From NCBI GenBank assembly GCA_017556665.1, contig JAFYMJ010000010.1, positions 1 to 15,991 on the forward strand: DNA of 15,991 bases, given 5' to 3'. This DNA comes from Bacteroidales bacterium (GTDB lineage Bacteria > Bacteroidota > Bacteroidia > Bacteroidales > UBA932). The stretch's first letter is position 1; each line of letters begins with the position of its first letter. The notes beneath the pieces were generated by a model. The model searched no databases and was not told the origin of the DNA. It saw only the letters and a list, made by a program, of their open reading frames with translations. The position numbers were made by a program, and so were the translations under genes. Below are positions 1 through 6,622 of this stretch, piece by piece.

Positions 1-604
1 CAAGGATACCAATACCCTCGTTTACCATAGGGATAAGGATTCTGTTAACAACAAAACCAGGAGCCTCGTTAACTGTAACTGGAGTCTTTCCAATTTGTTT
101 TGAAAGTTCTACAATAGTAGAGTGAACCTCGTCAGAGGTAAGCTGGCCTTTGATAACCTCTACAAGTTTCATCATTGGAACTGGATTGAAGAAGTGCATT
201 CCAATTACTCTCTCTGGACGGTTAGTGAATGAAGCAACTTGTGTGATTGATAAAGAAGAAGTGTTAGTAGCCAAAATAGCCTCTGGTTTACAAATAGCGT
301 CTAATGTTTTAAAGATTTCCTCTTTAATACCCATATCCTCAGCTACAACCTCTACTACCAAATCAACATCAGCCAAATCCTCGTATACTTTAGTGTCTGT
401 AAGTCTTGCTAGGGTAGCGTCTCTGTCAGCAGCTTCCATTTTGCCTTTCTCAACCATTTTAGCAAGGCTTTTCTCAATTGAAGCGTGTGCTTTTGCAAGA
501 GATGCATCTGAACGACCTTTAATAATTACATCGTGACCGGCAACTGCAAATGTTTGAGCAATACCATTACCCATTGTGCCGTTTCCAACAACTGCTACTT
601 TCAT
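1..604 (-). CDS. hbd: 3-hydroxybutyryl-CoA dehydrogenase, 3' end outside window
   Basis: Interconverts acetoacetyl-CoA and 3-hydroxybutyryl-CoA in the cytosol. The first 201 residues are visible and the C-terminal helical domain lies beyond the left edge. The start (ATG complement at 602-604) gives a direct Rossmann opening with the loop GNGTMGNGIAQ (residues 7-17). Family catalytic residues are visible: Ser117 in NTSSLSI, His137 in GMHFFNPVP, Glu149, and Asn187 in APGFVVNR. After the second beta strand the protein reads DVIIKGRSD (25-33) instead of the acidic residue usual in NAD-dependent Hbd. As I recall, the NADP-dependent Hbd1 of Clostridium kluyveri has a similar GRT loop, so NADP(H) use is inferred. 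The gene lies 23 nt behind crt on the same strand. Here it would convert acetoacetyl-CoA made by the CoA-transferase towards crotonyl-CoA. Confidence 0.93.
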   Translation of the reverse strand, partial: MKVAVVGNGTMGNGIAQTFAVAGHDVIIKGRSDASLAKAHASIEKSLAKMVEKGKMEAADRDATLARLTDTKVYEDLADVDLVVEVVAEDMGIKEEIFKTLDAICKPEAILATNTSSLSITQVASFTNRPERVIGMHFFNPVPMMKLVEVIKGQLTSDEVHSTIVELSKQIGKTPVTVNEAPGFVVNRILIPMVNEGIGIL

Positions 605-627
605 GATTTTAACTTTTTAATGTTTTA

Positions 628-1407
628 CTATTTATTTTTAAATTCTGGTGCTTTTTTGTTTAGGAATGAGCTCATTCCCTCTTTTTGGTCTTCGCTTGCA
701 AAGCATAGACCAAACAAGTTGGCCTCAATTGCAATGGCTGTGTCAATATCTACCTGACAACCTCTGTTTATAGCCTCTTTGCTGTATCTTACAGCTATAG
801 GAGCTTTTGAAGCTATTTTCTTGGCCATTTCAATAGCCTGGTCCATCAAAGCCTCTGGCTCTGCAACTTTATTGACCAAACCAATTCTGTATGCTTCATC
901 TGCGCCAATAATGTCTGCTGTGTATATTAACTCTTTTGCTACACCCATACCTACCAATCTAGGCAATCTTTGGGTTCCTGAGAAACCAGGTGTAATTCCT
1001 AAACCAACTTCTGGTTGGCCAAATTTAGCTTTTGCAGATGCAATTCTAATGTCGCAGGCCATTGCCAACTCGCATCCTCCGCCTAGGGTAAAGCCGTTTA
1101 CAGCTGCAATCACTGGAACTTTAAGTTGTTCAATTTTTCTGAATACTGCAGCTCCTTGCTCGCCAAATGCTTTTCCTTCAGCTGCGCTCATAGTGCTCAT
1201 TTGAGAAATGTCAGCACCTGCAACAAAGGCTCTTCCTTCACCTGTAAGGATTACAACTTTGATTGTCTGGTCTGACTCTATTTGTGAAAATGCGCAATCC
1301 AACTCACTTAGAACTGTTGAGTTTAATGCATTCATTGCCTGAGGATTATTGATTTTAACAATGCAAATGTCCTCTTGTTTTTCAATAATTAATTTAGTGT
1401 ATTCCAT
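628..1407 (-). CDS. crt: crotonase (3-hydroxybutyryl-CoA dehydratase / enoyl-CoA hydratase)
   Basis: Dehydrates 3-hydroxybutyryl-CoA to crotonyl-CoA in the cytosol. The 259 residues match the usual length of short-chain crotonases. The oxyanion-hole segment AFVAGADI lies at 60-67, followed by the second oxyanion glycine and first catalytic glutamate in GGGCELA (Glu113). The second catalytic glutamate is Glu133 in GQPEVGLG, followed by GTQRLPRLVG. Both acid/base glutamates are present, so an active hydratase is expected. It starts 9 nt after the mscS stop and is followed by hbd. The pair supplies the two steps between acetoacetyl-CoA and crotonyl-CoA, which the divergent operon's butyryl-CoA dehydrogenase then reduces. 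Short-chain specificity is inferred from context. Confidence 0.93.
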   Translation of the reverse strand: MEYTKLIIEKQEDICIVKINNPQAMNALNSTVLSELDCAFSQIESDQTIKVVILTGEGRAFVAGADISQMSTMSAAEGKAFGEQGAAVFRKIEQLKVPVIAAVNGFTLGGGCELAMACDIRIASAKAKFGQPEVGLGITPGFSGTQRLPRLVGMGVAKELIYTADIIGADEAYRIGLVNKVAEPEALMDQAIEMAKKIASKAPIAVRYSKEAINRGCQVDIDTAIAIEANLFGLCFASEDQKEGMSSFLNKKAPEFKNK

Positions 1408-1416
1408 TATGTTGTT

Positions 1417-2340
1417 TTAGTTTATGTCTTTATTGTTTATTTTAATGTCCAGTCTTGGAGATGCGAAGTTAATTCCATTTTTTGGAAGTTCATTATATAT
1501 TTTCTCGTTTATGTCAAAGAAAAGTGTCCAATAGTCATCTGTGTTTACCCATGCTCTGGCAGATATGTCAATTTTTGTATCTGTTAGTGCGGTAACAACA
1601 ACATATGGTTTCTCTGGATCGTTTATTACCATAGGGTGTTGGCTGATTGCTTCAAGCAGGGTGTCTTTACATTTTTGTAAATCTGTTCCGTACTCTACGC
1701 CAAAATCCCATTGGCATCTTCTGATTCCTGTTGCGGAATAGTTGTTTATTGTGCCGTTTGATAGGGAACCGTTAGGCAAAATGATCTTTTTATTGTCGGG
1801 AGTTGTAATATGTGTGCAAGTTATTTCAATAGATTGCACTGTTCCGTTGAATCCTTGTGCCTCTATGTAGTCACCAACTTTGAATGGCTTGAATACCAGT
1901 ATCATTATCCCTCCCGCAAAGTTCTGTAAAGTTCCGCTGAGTGCCATACCAATTGCCAAACCGCTACCTGCAAGAAGGGCCACGAATGATGTGGTGTTTA
2001 TTCCAAGTACGCTTATGGTTGTTATAATCAGCAGGATTGTGCAACTTATTCCTGTAAAGCTAAGGATGAATGTGGAAAGTGACTGGTCTGTCCCTTTCTT
2101 TTCAAACAATTTTTTTAGAATATGTTTTATTTTCTTTATTATCCATAGCCCGACTGTGTAAATTACAATTGCTGCCAAAATCTTGACTCCAAAGTCCAGT
2201 GCAATGTCTATAGAGTTGGCTATCAGTTGCTCTGTAGGGGTGTTGATTACATTTTTGATGGTCTCTGTAATTATTGCAGCTGGCTCTTTTATTGAGTCAG
2301 ATGGAATTGTTTGGGACTGGATATTCAAAAATGGAAACAT
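1417..2340 (-). CDS. mscS: MscS-family small-conductance mechanosensitive channel
   Basis: An inner-membrane channel that opens under membrane tension and releases small solutes. The 307 residues are close to the about 286 of E. coli MscS, so this is the short three-helix type without extra domains. Hydrophobic segments lie at about 46-68, 91-112 and 118-150. The third carries the glycine/alanine-rich pore helix (AGSGLAIGMALSG, 124-136), then QNFAGGI and FKVGDYIE, and the beta domain has LPNG at 188-191. About 40 mostly polar residues precede the first helix and I see no convincing signal peptide. It is the first gene of an apparent unit with crt and hbd. A link to lysine fermentation is unknown; release of a solute such as beta-lysine or relief from turgor are only guesses. 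Confidence 0.92.
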   Translation of the reverse strand: MFPFLNIQSQTIPSDSIKEPAAIITETIKNVINTPTEQLIANSIDIALDFGVKILAAIVIYTVGLWIIKKIKHILKKLFEKKGTDQSLSTFILSFTGISCTILLIITTISVLGINTTSFVALLAGSGLAIGMALSGTLQNFAGGIMILVFKPFKVGDYIEAQGFNGTVQSIEITCTHITTPDNKKIILPNGSLSNGTINNYSATGIRRCQWDFGVEYGTDLQKCKDTLLEAISQHPMVINDPEKPYVVVTALTDTKIDISARAWVNTDDYWTLFFDINEKIYNELPKNGINFASPRLDIKINNKDIN

Positions 2341-2389
2341 TTGCGGTTTTTATATTGAAAATGGTTAAATTTGTTGTTGTTTACTATTA

Positions 2390-2420
2390 CAAAAGTACAA
2401 ATATTGATTGAATTTGCTAA
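2390..2420 (-). promoter_or_regulatory. candidate Bacteroidetes promoter for mscS-crt-hbd
   Basis: On the minus strand TACTTTTG (2390-2397) fits the Bacteroidetes -7 consensus TAnnTTTG exactly. With a 19-nt spacer the -33 position reads TTAG (2417-2420), three of four matches to TTTG. Transcription would begin near 2383, leaving a leader of roughly 40 nt before the mscS start at 2340. Placement and fit support it, but the -33 element is imperfect. A second minus-strand -7 match, TAACTTTG (2458-2465), has no partner at the expected distance. Confidence 0.5.
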
Positions 2421-2456
2421 ATAAAATTATCTAAAAATTTCTTTAAAATAATAACA

Positions 2457-2470
2457 TCAAAGTTATTTGA
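2457..2470. repeat. inverted repeat over the -33 element (possible operator)
   Basis: TCAAA-GTTA-TTTGA is a perfect 5+5 inverted repeat with a 4-nt spacer. Its right arm contains the -33 TTTG of the operon promoter, so a dimeric regulator bound here could block or recruit RNA polymerase. The arms are short and AT-rich, so chance is possible. No regulator gene lies in the window. Confidence 0.3.
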
Positions 2471-2496
2471 AATGATATTTTATTTACTTAAATTTG
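2466..2496 (+). promoter_or_regulatory. Bacteroidetes-type promoter of the lysine fermentation operon
   Basis: TTTG (2466-2469), a 19-nt spacer and TAAATTTG (2489-2496) match both halves of the Bacteroidetes housekeeping promoter (TTTG, about 19-21 nt, TAnnTTTG). Transcription should start near 2503, giving a leader of about 55 nt before atoD. It is the only full match I found in the divergent region for this direction, and no other plus-strand spacer before the right edge exceeds 29 nt. It therefore probably serves the whole 13-kb operon. Confidence 0.72.
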
Positions 2497-2505
2497 CCTT
2501 CTAAT

Positions 2506-2526
2506 AAGTACTGTGCTTAAAAGTAC
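2506..2526. repeat. AAGTAC repeats and imperfect palindrome near the predicted transcription start
   Basis: AAGTAC occurs at 2506-2511 and 2521-2526, and a third copy lies at 2393-2398 inside the mscS -7 element. AAAAGTAC is shared exactly by 2391-2398 and 2519-2526. The 13-mer at 2506-2518 (AAGTACTGTGCTT) is a palindrome with one mismatched pair around a central base, which would be a G-U pair in RNA. Copies at both promoters of the divergent region could be a shared operator. The words are short and this is suggestive only. Confidence 0.25.
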
Positions 2527-2559
2527 CTAAAAAACCGTAAATTTTTAATAAAAATTATA

Positions 2560-3207
2560 ATGAACAAAAGAATTTCTTTACAAGATGCTGTTTCTAAAGT
2601 TAAAGACGGCATGACAGTTATGGTGGGTGGCTTCCTAGCTGCAGGAAGTCCTATAGCTATTCTTGATGAGTTGGCAAAAAGTGGTGTAAAGGATCTAACC
2701 CTTATTTGCAATGATACTGCTTATGCAGAGGTTGCACACGGTAAGCTTATTACCAACAAACAAGATAAAAAAGTTATTGTTTCTCACATTGGTACCAATC
2801 CTAACACAAGTGAGCAAATGAACTCAGGTGAGTTGGAGATTGAATTCTGTCCACAAGGCACATTGGCTGAGAGAATTCGTGCATATGGTGCAGGTTTGGG
2901 TGGCGTTTTGACTGCTACTGGTTTGGGTACTATAGTAGCTAACGGTAAAGAGACTATAACTGTAGATGGTAAAGAGTATCTTTTGGAGAAGCCTCTTGGA
3001 GCTGATATAGCTTTATTGGGTGCTACTGTTGCTGATGAGGATGGTAACCTGGTTTTTGTTGGTACAACACAAAACTTTAACCCAATTATGGCAACAGCTG
3101 CTAAAACTGTTATTGTTGAGGCAGAAAAATTAGTTAAAGTAGGAGAGATTGCTCCAGAGCAAGTTCACACTCCTGCTATTTTTGTTGATTATATATATTC
3201 GAAATAA
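2560..3207 (+). CDS. atoD: butyryl-CoA:acetoacetate CoA-transferase, alpha subunit
   Basis: One half of a class I CoA-transferase that moves CoA from butyryl-CoA to acetoacetate, releasing butyrate. The 215 residues match AtoD-type alpha subunits. The family I alpha signature is complete at residues 16-31: DGMTVMVGGFLAAGSP, with the Gly-Gly-Phe and Gly-x-Pro elements. Further Gly-rich CoA-site segments include GAGLGGVLTATGLGT. The catalytic glutamate belongs to the beta subunit, which is encoded about 9.4 kb downstream rather than next door. This is the first gene of the operon, with a leader of about 55 nt from the predicted start site. The leader is A/T-rich with no Shine-Dalgarno. Substrate preference is inferred from the surrounding lysine pathway. 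Confidence 0.92.
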   Translation: MNKRISLQDAVSKVKDGMTVMVGGFLAAGSPIAILDELAKSGVKDLTLICNDTAYAEVAHGKLITNKQDKKVIVSHIGTNPNTSEQMNSGELEIEFCPQGTLAERIRAYGAGLGGVLTATGLGTIVANGKETITVDGKEYLLEKPLGADIALLGATVADEDGNLVFVGTTQNFNPIMATAAKTVIVEAEKLVKVGEIAPEQVHTPAIFVDYIYSK

Positions 3208-3236
3208 TTTAAAAACAACTTATTAAAATAACGGCT

Positions 3237-3626
3237 ATGAATAAAAAAGCTTTAATTAGAGTTAGAATGAGCTGTCATGATGCTCATTATGGTGGAAATC
3301 TTGTAGATGGTGCAAGAATGTTGAACCTTTTTGGTGATGTTGCTACAGAGTTACTTATCATTAATGACGGTGATGAGGGTTTGTTTAAAGCTTATGACAG
3401 CGTAGAGTTTATGGCTCCTGTTTACGCTGGTGATTATATTGAGGCTACTGGTGAGATTGTATCTACTGGTAACTCTTCTAGAAAAATGGTATTTGAGGCT
3501 AAGAAAGTTATTGTTCCTCGTCCAGATATTTCTGATTCAGCAGCTGACGTATTGGCTGAGCCTATAGTTGTTTGTAAAGCTAGCGGTACTTGCGTAGTTC
3601 CTGTTAAATGCCAAAGAAATAAATAA
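3237..3626 (+). CDS. kal: 3-aminobutyryl-CoA ammonia-lyase
   Basis: Removes ammonia from L-3-aminobutyryl-CoA to give crotonyl-CoA, the step that feeds the butyryl-CoA dehydrogenase. It is 129 residues, the size of a single hotdog-fold domain, as expected for Kal. I recognise the family from the N-terminal segment [19 protein letters not shown] (8-26) and the hotdog-like [20 protein letters not shown] stretch (53-72). Position between the CoA-transferase alpha gene and kce is the usual neighbourhood for this gene. It starts 29 nt after atoD and ends 9 nt before kce. I cannot point to the catalytic residue from sequence alone. Context makes the call firm. Confidence 0.9.
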   Translation: MNKKALIRVRMSCHDAHYGGNLVDGARMLNLFGDVATELLIINDGDEGLFKAYDSVEFMAPVYAGDYIEATGEIVSTGNSSRKMVFEAKKVIVPRPDISDSAADVLAEPIVVCKASGTCVVPVKCQRNK

Positions 3627-3635
3627 TAATAGTAT

Positions 3636-4463
3636 ATGGCAAAATTGATTATTACAGCCGCTATTTGCGGTGCTGAGGTTACAAAAGAGCAAAACCCTGC
3701 TGTTCCTTATACTGTTGAGGAGATTGTTAGAGAGGCTAAATCAGCTGTAGATGCGGGTGCTGCAATTGTTCACCTTCACGTTAGAGAGGATGATGGTACT
3801 CCTACTCAAAGCAAAGCTCGTTTCAAAGAGTGTATTGATGCTATCTATAAAGAGTGTCCAGATGTTATTCTTATCCCTTCTACTGGTGGTGCTGTAGGTA
3901 TGACTGCAGAGGAGCGTCTTCAACCAACTGAGCTATTCCCAGAGATGGCTACATTGGATTGCGGTACATGTAACTTTGGTGACGATGTTTTTGAGAACAC
4001 AATGCCAACAATGAGAGCATTTGGCAAGAGAATGCTTGAGAACAATATCAAACCTGAGTACGAGTGCTTTGAAATGGGTCATTTGGATACTATTTTAACT
4101 ATGGCTAAAAAAGGTCAAGTACCTGGTGATCCTATGCAATTCAATTTTGTATTAGGTGTTCACGGATGTACTCCTGCAACTGTCCAAAACCTTTGCTGGT
4201 TAGTTAATGCTATCCCTGCAGGTTCTACTTGGACTGCTACAGGTATTGGTCGTCATGCATTTACTCTAGCTGCTGCTGCAATTGCAATGGGTGGTAACGT
4301 TAGAGTAGGTTTTGAGGATAGCGTATACCTAGAGAAAGGTGTTTTAGCAAAATCTAATGGTGAGATGGTTGCTAAAGTTGTTCGTATTGCTAAAGAGATG
4401 GGTAGAGAGATTGCTACATCTGCTGAGGCTAGAGAAATTTTAGGTTTGAAACCAAGAAAATAA
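3636..4463 (+). CDS. kce: 3-keto-5-aminohexanoate cleavage enzyme (BKACE / DUF849 family)
   Basis: Zn-dependent enzyme that condenses 5-amino-3-oxohexanoate with acetyl-CoA and cleaves it to acetoacetate and L-3-aminobutyryl-CoA. The 275 residues match the family length. Expected metal and substrate residues are present: Glu14 in CGAEVTKEQNP, His46 and His48 in VHLHVRED, and Glu227 in VRVGFEDS. The first three sit at the same residue numbers I recall for the characterised Kce of Cloacimonas acidaminovorans. Other family markers are ILIPSTGG (78-85) and LGVHGCTP (173-180). Codon use is strongly biased (GAG, CAA, GGT), suggesting high expression. It lies between kal and the first kdd. Confidence 0.95.
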   Translation: MAKLIITAAICGAEVTKEQNPAVPYTVEEIVREAKSAVDAGAAIVHLHVREDDGTPTQSKARFKECIDAIYKECPDVILIPSTGGAVGMTAEERLQPTELFPEMATLDCGTCNFGDDVFENTMPTMRAFGKRMLENNIKPEYECFEMGHLDTILTMAKKGQVPGDPMQFNFVLGVHGCTPATVQNLCWLVNAIPAGSTWTATGIGRHAFTLAAAAIAMGGNVRVGFEDSVYLEKGVLAKSNGEMVAKVVRIAKEMGREIATSAEAREILGLKPRK

Positions 4464-4481
4464 ACAGTTTAATATATAAAT

Positions 4482-5555
4482 ATGATGAAAAAAGGTAATA
4501 AATACGGTGTTCACCGCGTGATTGAGCCAGTTGGTGTTCTTCCACAACCAGCTAACAAAATTGACAATAACATGGACGAGATCTACGATAACGAGATCTT
4601 GATTGATGTTCAAACACTTAATATTGACTCTGCATCATTCACTGATATTCACAATTATGCTAAACAACAAGCAGGTGAGGGTGCTACTGAGGAGCAAATC
4701 CTAGAGGAAGTTAAGAAAGAGATTTTCTATAACGTAGAGTTGCAAGGTAAACATCGTAACCGTCGTACTGGTTCAGGTGGTATGTTACTTGGTAAAGTTG
4801 AGAAAATTGGTGATGCTCTAAAAGGTAAAATTGATCTTCAAGAGGGTGATCGTATTGCTACTCTAGTTTCATTGTCTCTTACTCCACTTAGAATTGATGA
4901 GATTGTAGAGATCCGTCCAGATGTAGACCAAGTTGATATCAAAGGTAAAGCTATCTTATTTGAGAGTGGTATCTACGCTAAGATTCCTGCTGACCTTCCA
5001 GAGAAACTTGCTCTTTCAGCTCTTGACGTAGCTGGTGCTCCTGCACAAACTGCAAAACTTTGCCAATATGGTCAAAATGTAGTTATTATTGGTGCTGGTG
5101 GTAAATCAGGTATGCTTTGCTGCTACGAGGCTAAAAAACGTGTTGGTGTAACTGGTAAAGTTATTGGTTTGACTAATTCTCAAAGAAGTACACAACGTAT
5201 TAAAGATCTTGGTTTCTGTGATGTTGTTGAGAGTACAGCAGGTATGACTCCAGTTCAAGTTAATGAGCTAGTTTCAAAACTTACTGATGGCAAAATGGCT
5301 GACGTTACTATCAACTGTGTAAACGTTCCAGATCAAGAGATGACAGCTGTTCTATGTACTAAAGATGATGGTATCGTTTACTTCTTCTCTATGGCTACAA
5401 GCTTCACTAAAGCTGCTCTAGGTGCAGAGGGTATTGGATCAGATGTTAATATGATCATTGGTAACGGTTATACTAAAGGTCACGCTGAGTTTACTCTACA
5501 AGAGCTAAGAGAGTGTGAGACTCTAAGAAAAATATTTACTGAACTATACGCATAA
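4482..5555 (+). CDS. kdd: L-erythro-3,5-diaminohexanoate dehydrogenase, copy 1
   Basis: Oxidatively deaminates 3,5-diaminohexanoate to 5-amino-3-oxohexanoate. The 357 residues show the conserved start KYGVHRVIEP...LPQPA (7-24), TLNIDSAS (45-52), TGSGGML (96-102) and LDVAGAPAQ (181-189). A Rossmann dinucleotide loop GAGGKSG lies at 204-210, and the C-terminal part has YFFSMATSFTKAALGAEG. After beta-2 it reads VIGLTNSQ: Thr231-Asn232 occupy the place where NAD-specific enzymes usually carry Asp or Glu. Codon bias is extreme: by hand count about 24 GAG to 2 GAA and no CAG against about 16 CAA, as expected for high expression. Two consecutive ATGs (4482, 4485) leave the start uncertain by one codon. 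Copy 2 follows after only 5 nt. Confidence 0.92.
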   Translation: MMKKGNKYGVHRVIEPVGVLPQPANKIDNNMDEIYDNEILIDVQTLNIDSASFTDIHNYAKQQAGEGATEEQILEEVKKEIFYNVELQGKHRNRRTGSGGMLLGKVEKIGDALKGKIDLQEGDRIATLVSLSLTPLRIDEIVEIRPDVDQVDIKGKAILFESGIYAKIPADLPEKLALSALDVAGAPAQTAKLCQYGQNVVIIGAGGKSGMLCCYEAKKRVGVTGKVIGLTNSQRSTQRIKDLGFCDVVESTAGMTPVQVNELVSKLTDGKMADVTINCVNVPDQEMTAVLCTKDDGIVYFFSMATSFTKAALGAEGIGSDVNMIIGNGYTKGHAEFTLQELRECETLRKIFTELYA

Positions 5556-5560
5556 GCCTT

Positions 5561-6601
5561 ATGTTGCAAGGTGGTTGCAGATACGGAACACACAGAGTTT
5601 TAAATCCGGCGGGGACTTTACCCCAGCCGGCTTTAAAGCTTGATAATACTATGGAAATCTATGAAAATGAGATTCTCATAGATGTAACCACTTTAAATAT
5701 AGATTCAGCCAGCTATACGCAAATTAAAAATGCATGCCAATCTGATCCTGTACAAATGGAAAATATGATTTTATCCATTGTTAAGGAGAGGGGTAAAATG
5801 CAGAATCCGGTTACCGGTTCAGGGGGAATGCTTATTGGTACCATTAAAGAGATAGGTCCTAAGTTTCCTAATGCTCAAAATCTTAAAGTTGGAGATAAAA
5901 TTGCAACTCTTGTATCATTATCTCTTACACCTTTAAAGATAGAGCGCATTAAGAATATTTCACCTAATTCGGAACAGGTTGATGTAGAAGCGCAAGCAAT
6001 TTTATTTGAAAGTGGCCTGTTTGCTGTACTTCCGGATGATATTCCAGAACGTCTTGCATTGGCTGCATTGGATGTGGCTGGAGCTCCTGCTCAAGTTGAC
6101 CGTCTGGTTACTGAGGGGGAGATTGTCTGTATTATAGGTGGTGGTGGAAAATCAGGTATTTTATGCTGCTACCAGGCAATGAAAAATGTAGGTCAGTATG
6201 GTAAGGTTATAGTTGTTGAATATTCACAGACTAATGCCCAACGTATTTTGGATATGGGTTTGGCAACAGATGTGATTGTTGCTGATGCCACAAATGTAAT
6301 GGACGTGTATAGAAAAGTTATGGCCATTACAGGTGGAAGAGGTTGTGATGTTACAATCAACAATGTTAATGTACCTTCTACAGAAATGACCTCAATACTT
6401 ATTACTAAAGGTAGAGGTAGTGTCTATTTCTTCTCTATGGCAACAAGCTTTACCAGAGCTGCATTGGGTGCCGAAGGTGTAGGAAAAGATATTAACCTTA
6501 TTGTTGGCAATGGCTTTGCAAAAGGTCATGCCAATTTAACTCTCAATATTATTAGGGAATCTAAGGATATTAGAGAGCTATTTGAAAAATTATACGTATA
6601 A
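5561..6601 (+). CDS. kdd: L-erythro-3,5-diaminohexanoate dehydrogenase paralog, copy 2
   Basis: A second intact member of the same family, 346 residues, about half identical to copy 1 by eye. It shares THRVLNPAGTLPQPA (10-24), TLNIDSAS, TGSGGML, LDVAGAPAQ, Rossmann loop GGGGKSG (193-199) and YFFSMATSFTRAALGAEG. It differs after beta-2, where VIVVEYSQ places Glu220 at the position that favours NAD+, while copy 1 has Thr. Codon use is unlike its neighbours: hand count 12 GAA to 7 GAG, 8 CAA to 6 CAG, with CCG, GCG, GGG and ATA common. That points to lower expression, older divergence or transfer. The start lies 5 nt past the copy 1 stop, so translational coupling is likely. A strong hairpin lies 35 nt inside the gene. 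It may act alone, form a mixed oligomer with copy 1, or use a different cofactor or substrate. Confidence 0.88.
   Translation: MLQGGCRYGTHRVLNPAGTLPQPALKLDNTMEIYENEILIDVTTLNIDSASYTQIKNACQSDPVQMENMILSIVKERGKMQNPVTGSGGMLIGTIKEIGPKFPNAQNLKVGDKIATLVSLSLTPLKIERIKNISPNSEQVDVEAQAILFESGLFAVLPDDIPERLALAALDVAGAPAQVDRLVTEGEIVCIIGGGGKSGILCCYQAMKNVGQYGKVIVVEYSQTNAQRILDMGLATDVIVADATNVMDVYRKVMAITGGRGCDVTINNVNVPSTEMTSILITKGRGSVYFFSMATSFTRAALGAEGVGKDINLIVGNGFAKGHANLTLNIIRESKDIRELFEKLYV
5596..5640 (+). other. strong RNA hairpin inside the 5' coding part of kdd copy 2
   Basis: The 5' arm has TTTAAA (5599-5604), CCGGC (5606-5610) and GGGG (5611-5614). The loop is ACTTTA (5615-5620). The 3' arm is CCCC (5621-5624), bulged A5625, GCCGG (5626-5630), mismatch C5631 and TTTAAA (5632-5637). 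A G-U pair and two further pairs extend it to 5596/5640, for 18 pairs in 45 nt. It covers codons 12-27 of kdd copy 2 and begins 41 nt after the copy 1 stop. Its GC-rich core uses CCG, GCG, GGG and CCC codons, which copy 1 does not use at these sites. No U-tract follows, so it is not a standard intrinsic terminator. Confidence 0.6.
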
Positions 6602-6622
6602 CTATTTAATTATTACATAATT

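Noticed and set aside
150..1204. Open plus-strand frames opposite hbd and crt (150-536, 533-757, 779-1204)
   Set aside because: They lie antisense to genes with complete family motifs and have low-complexity Ser/Ile/Ala-rich products with no recognisable fold. They are shadows of codon bias on the other strand.
2497..2559. Cobalamin or lysine riboswitch in the operon leader
   Set aside because: The predicted leader is only about 55 nt and AT-rich, too short for either riboswitch, and no B12-box-like sequence was seen.
5596..5640. Reading the kdd copy 2 hairpin as an intrinsic terminator of copy 1
   Set aside because: No U-tract follows the stem, and the operon continues with close spacing and conserved pathway genes.
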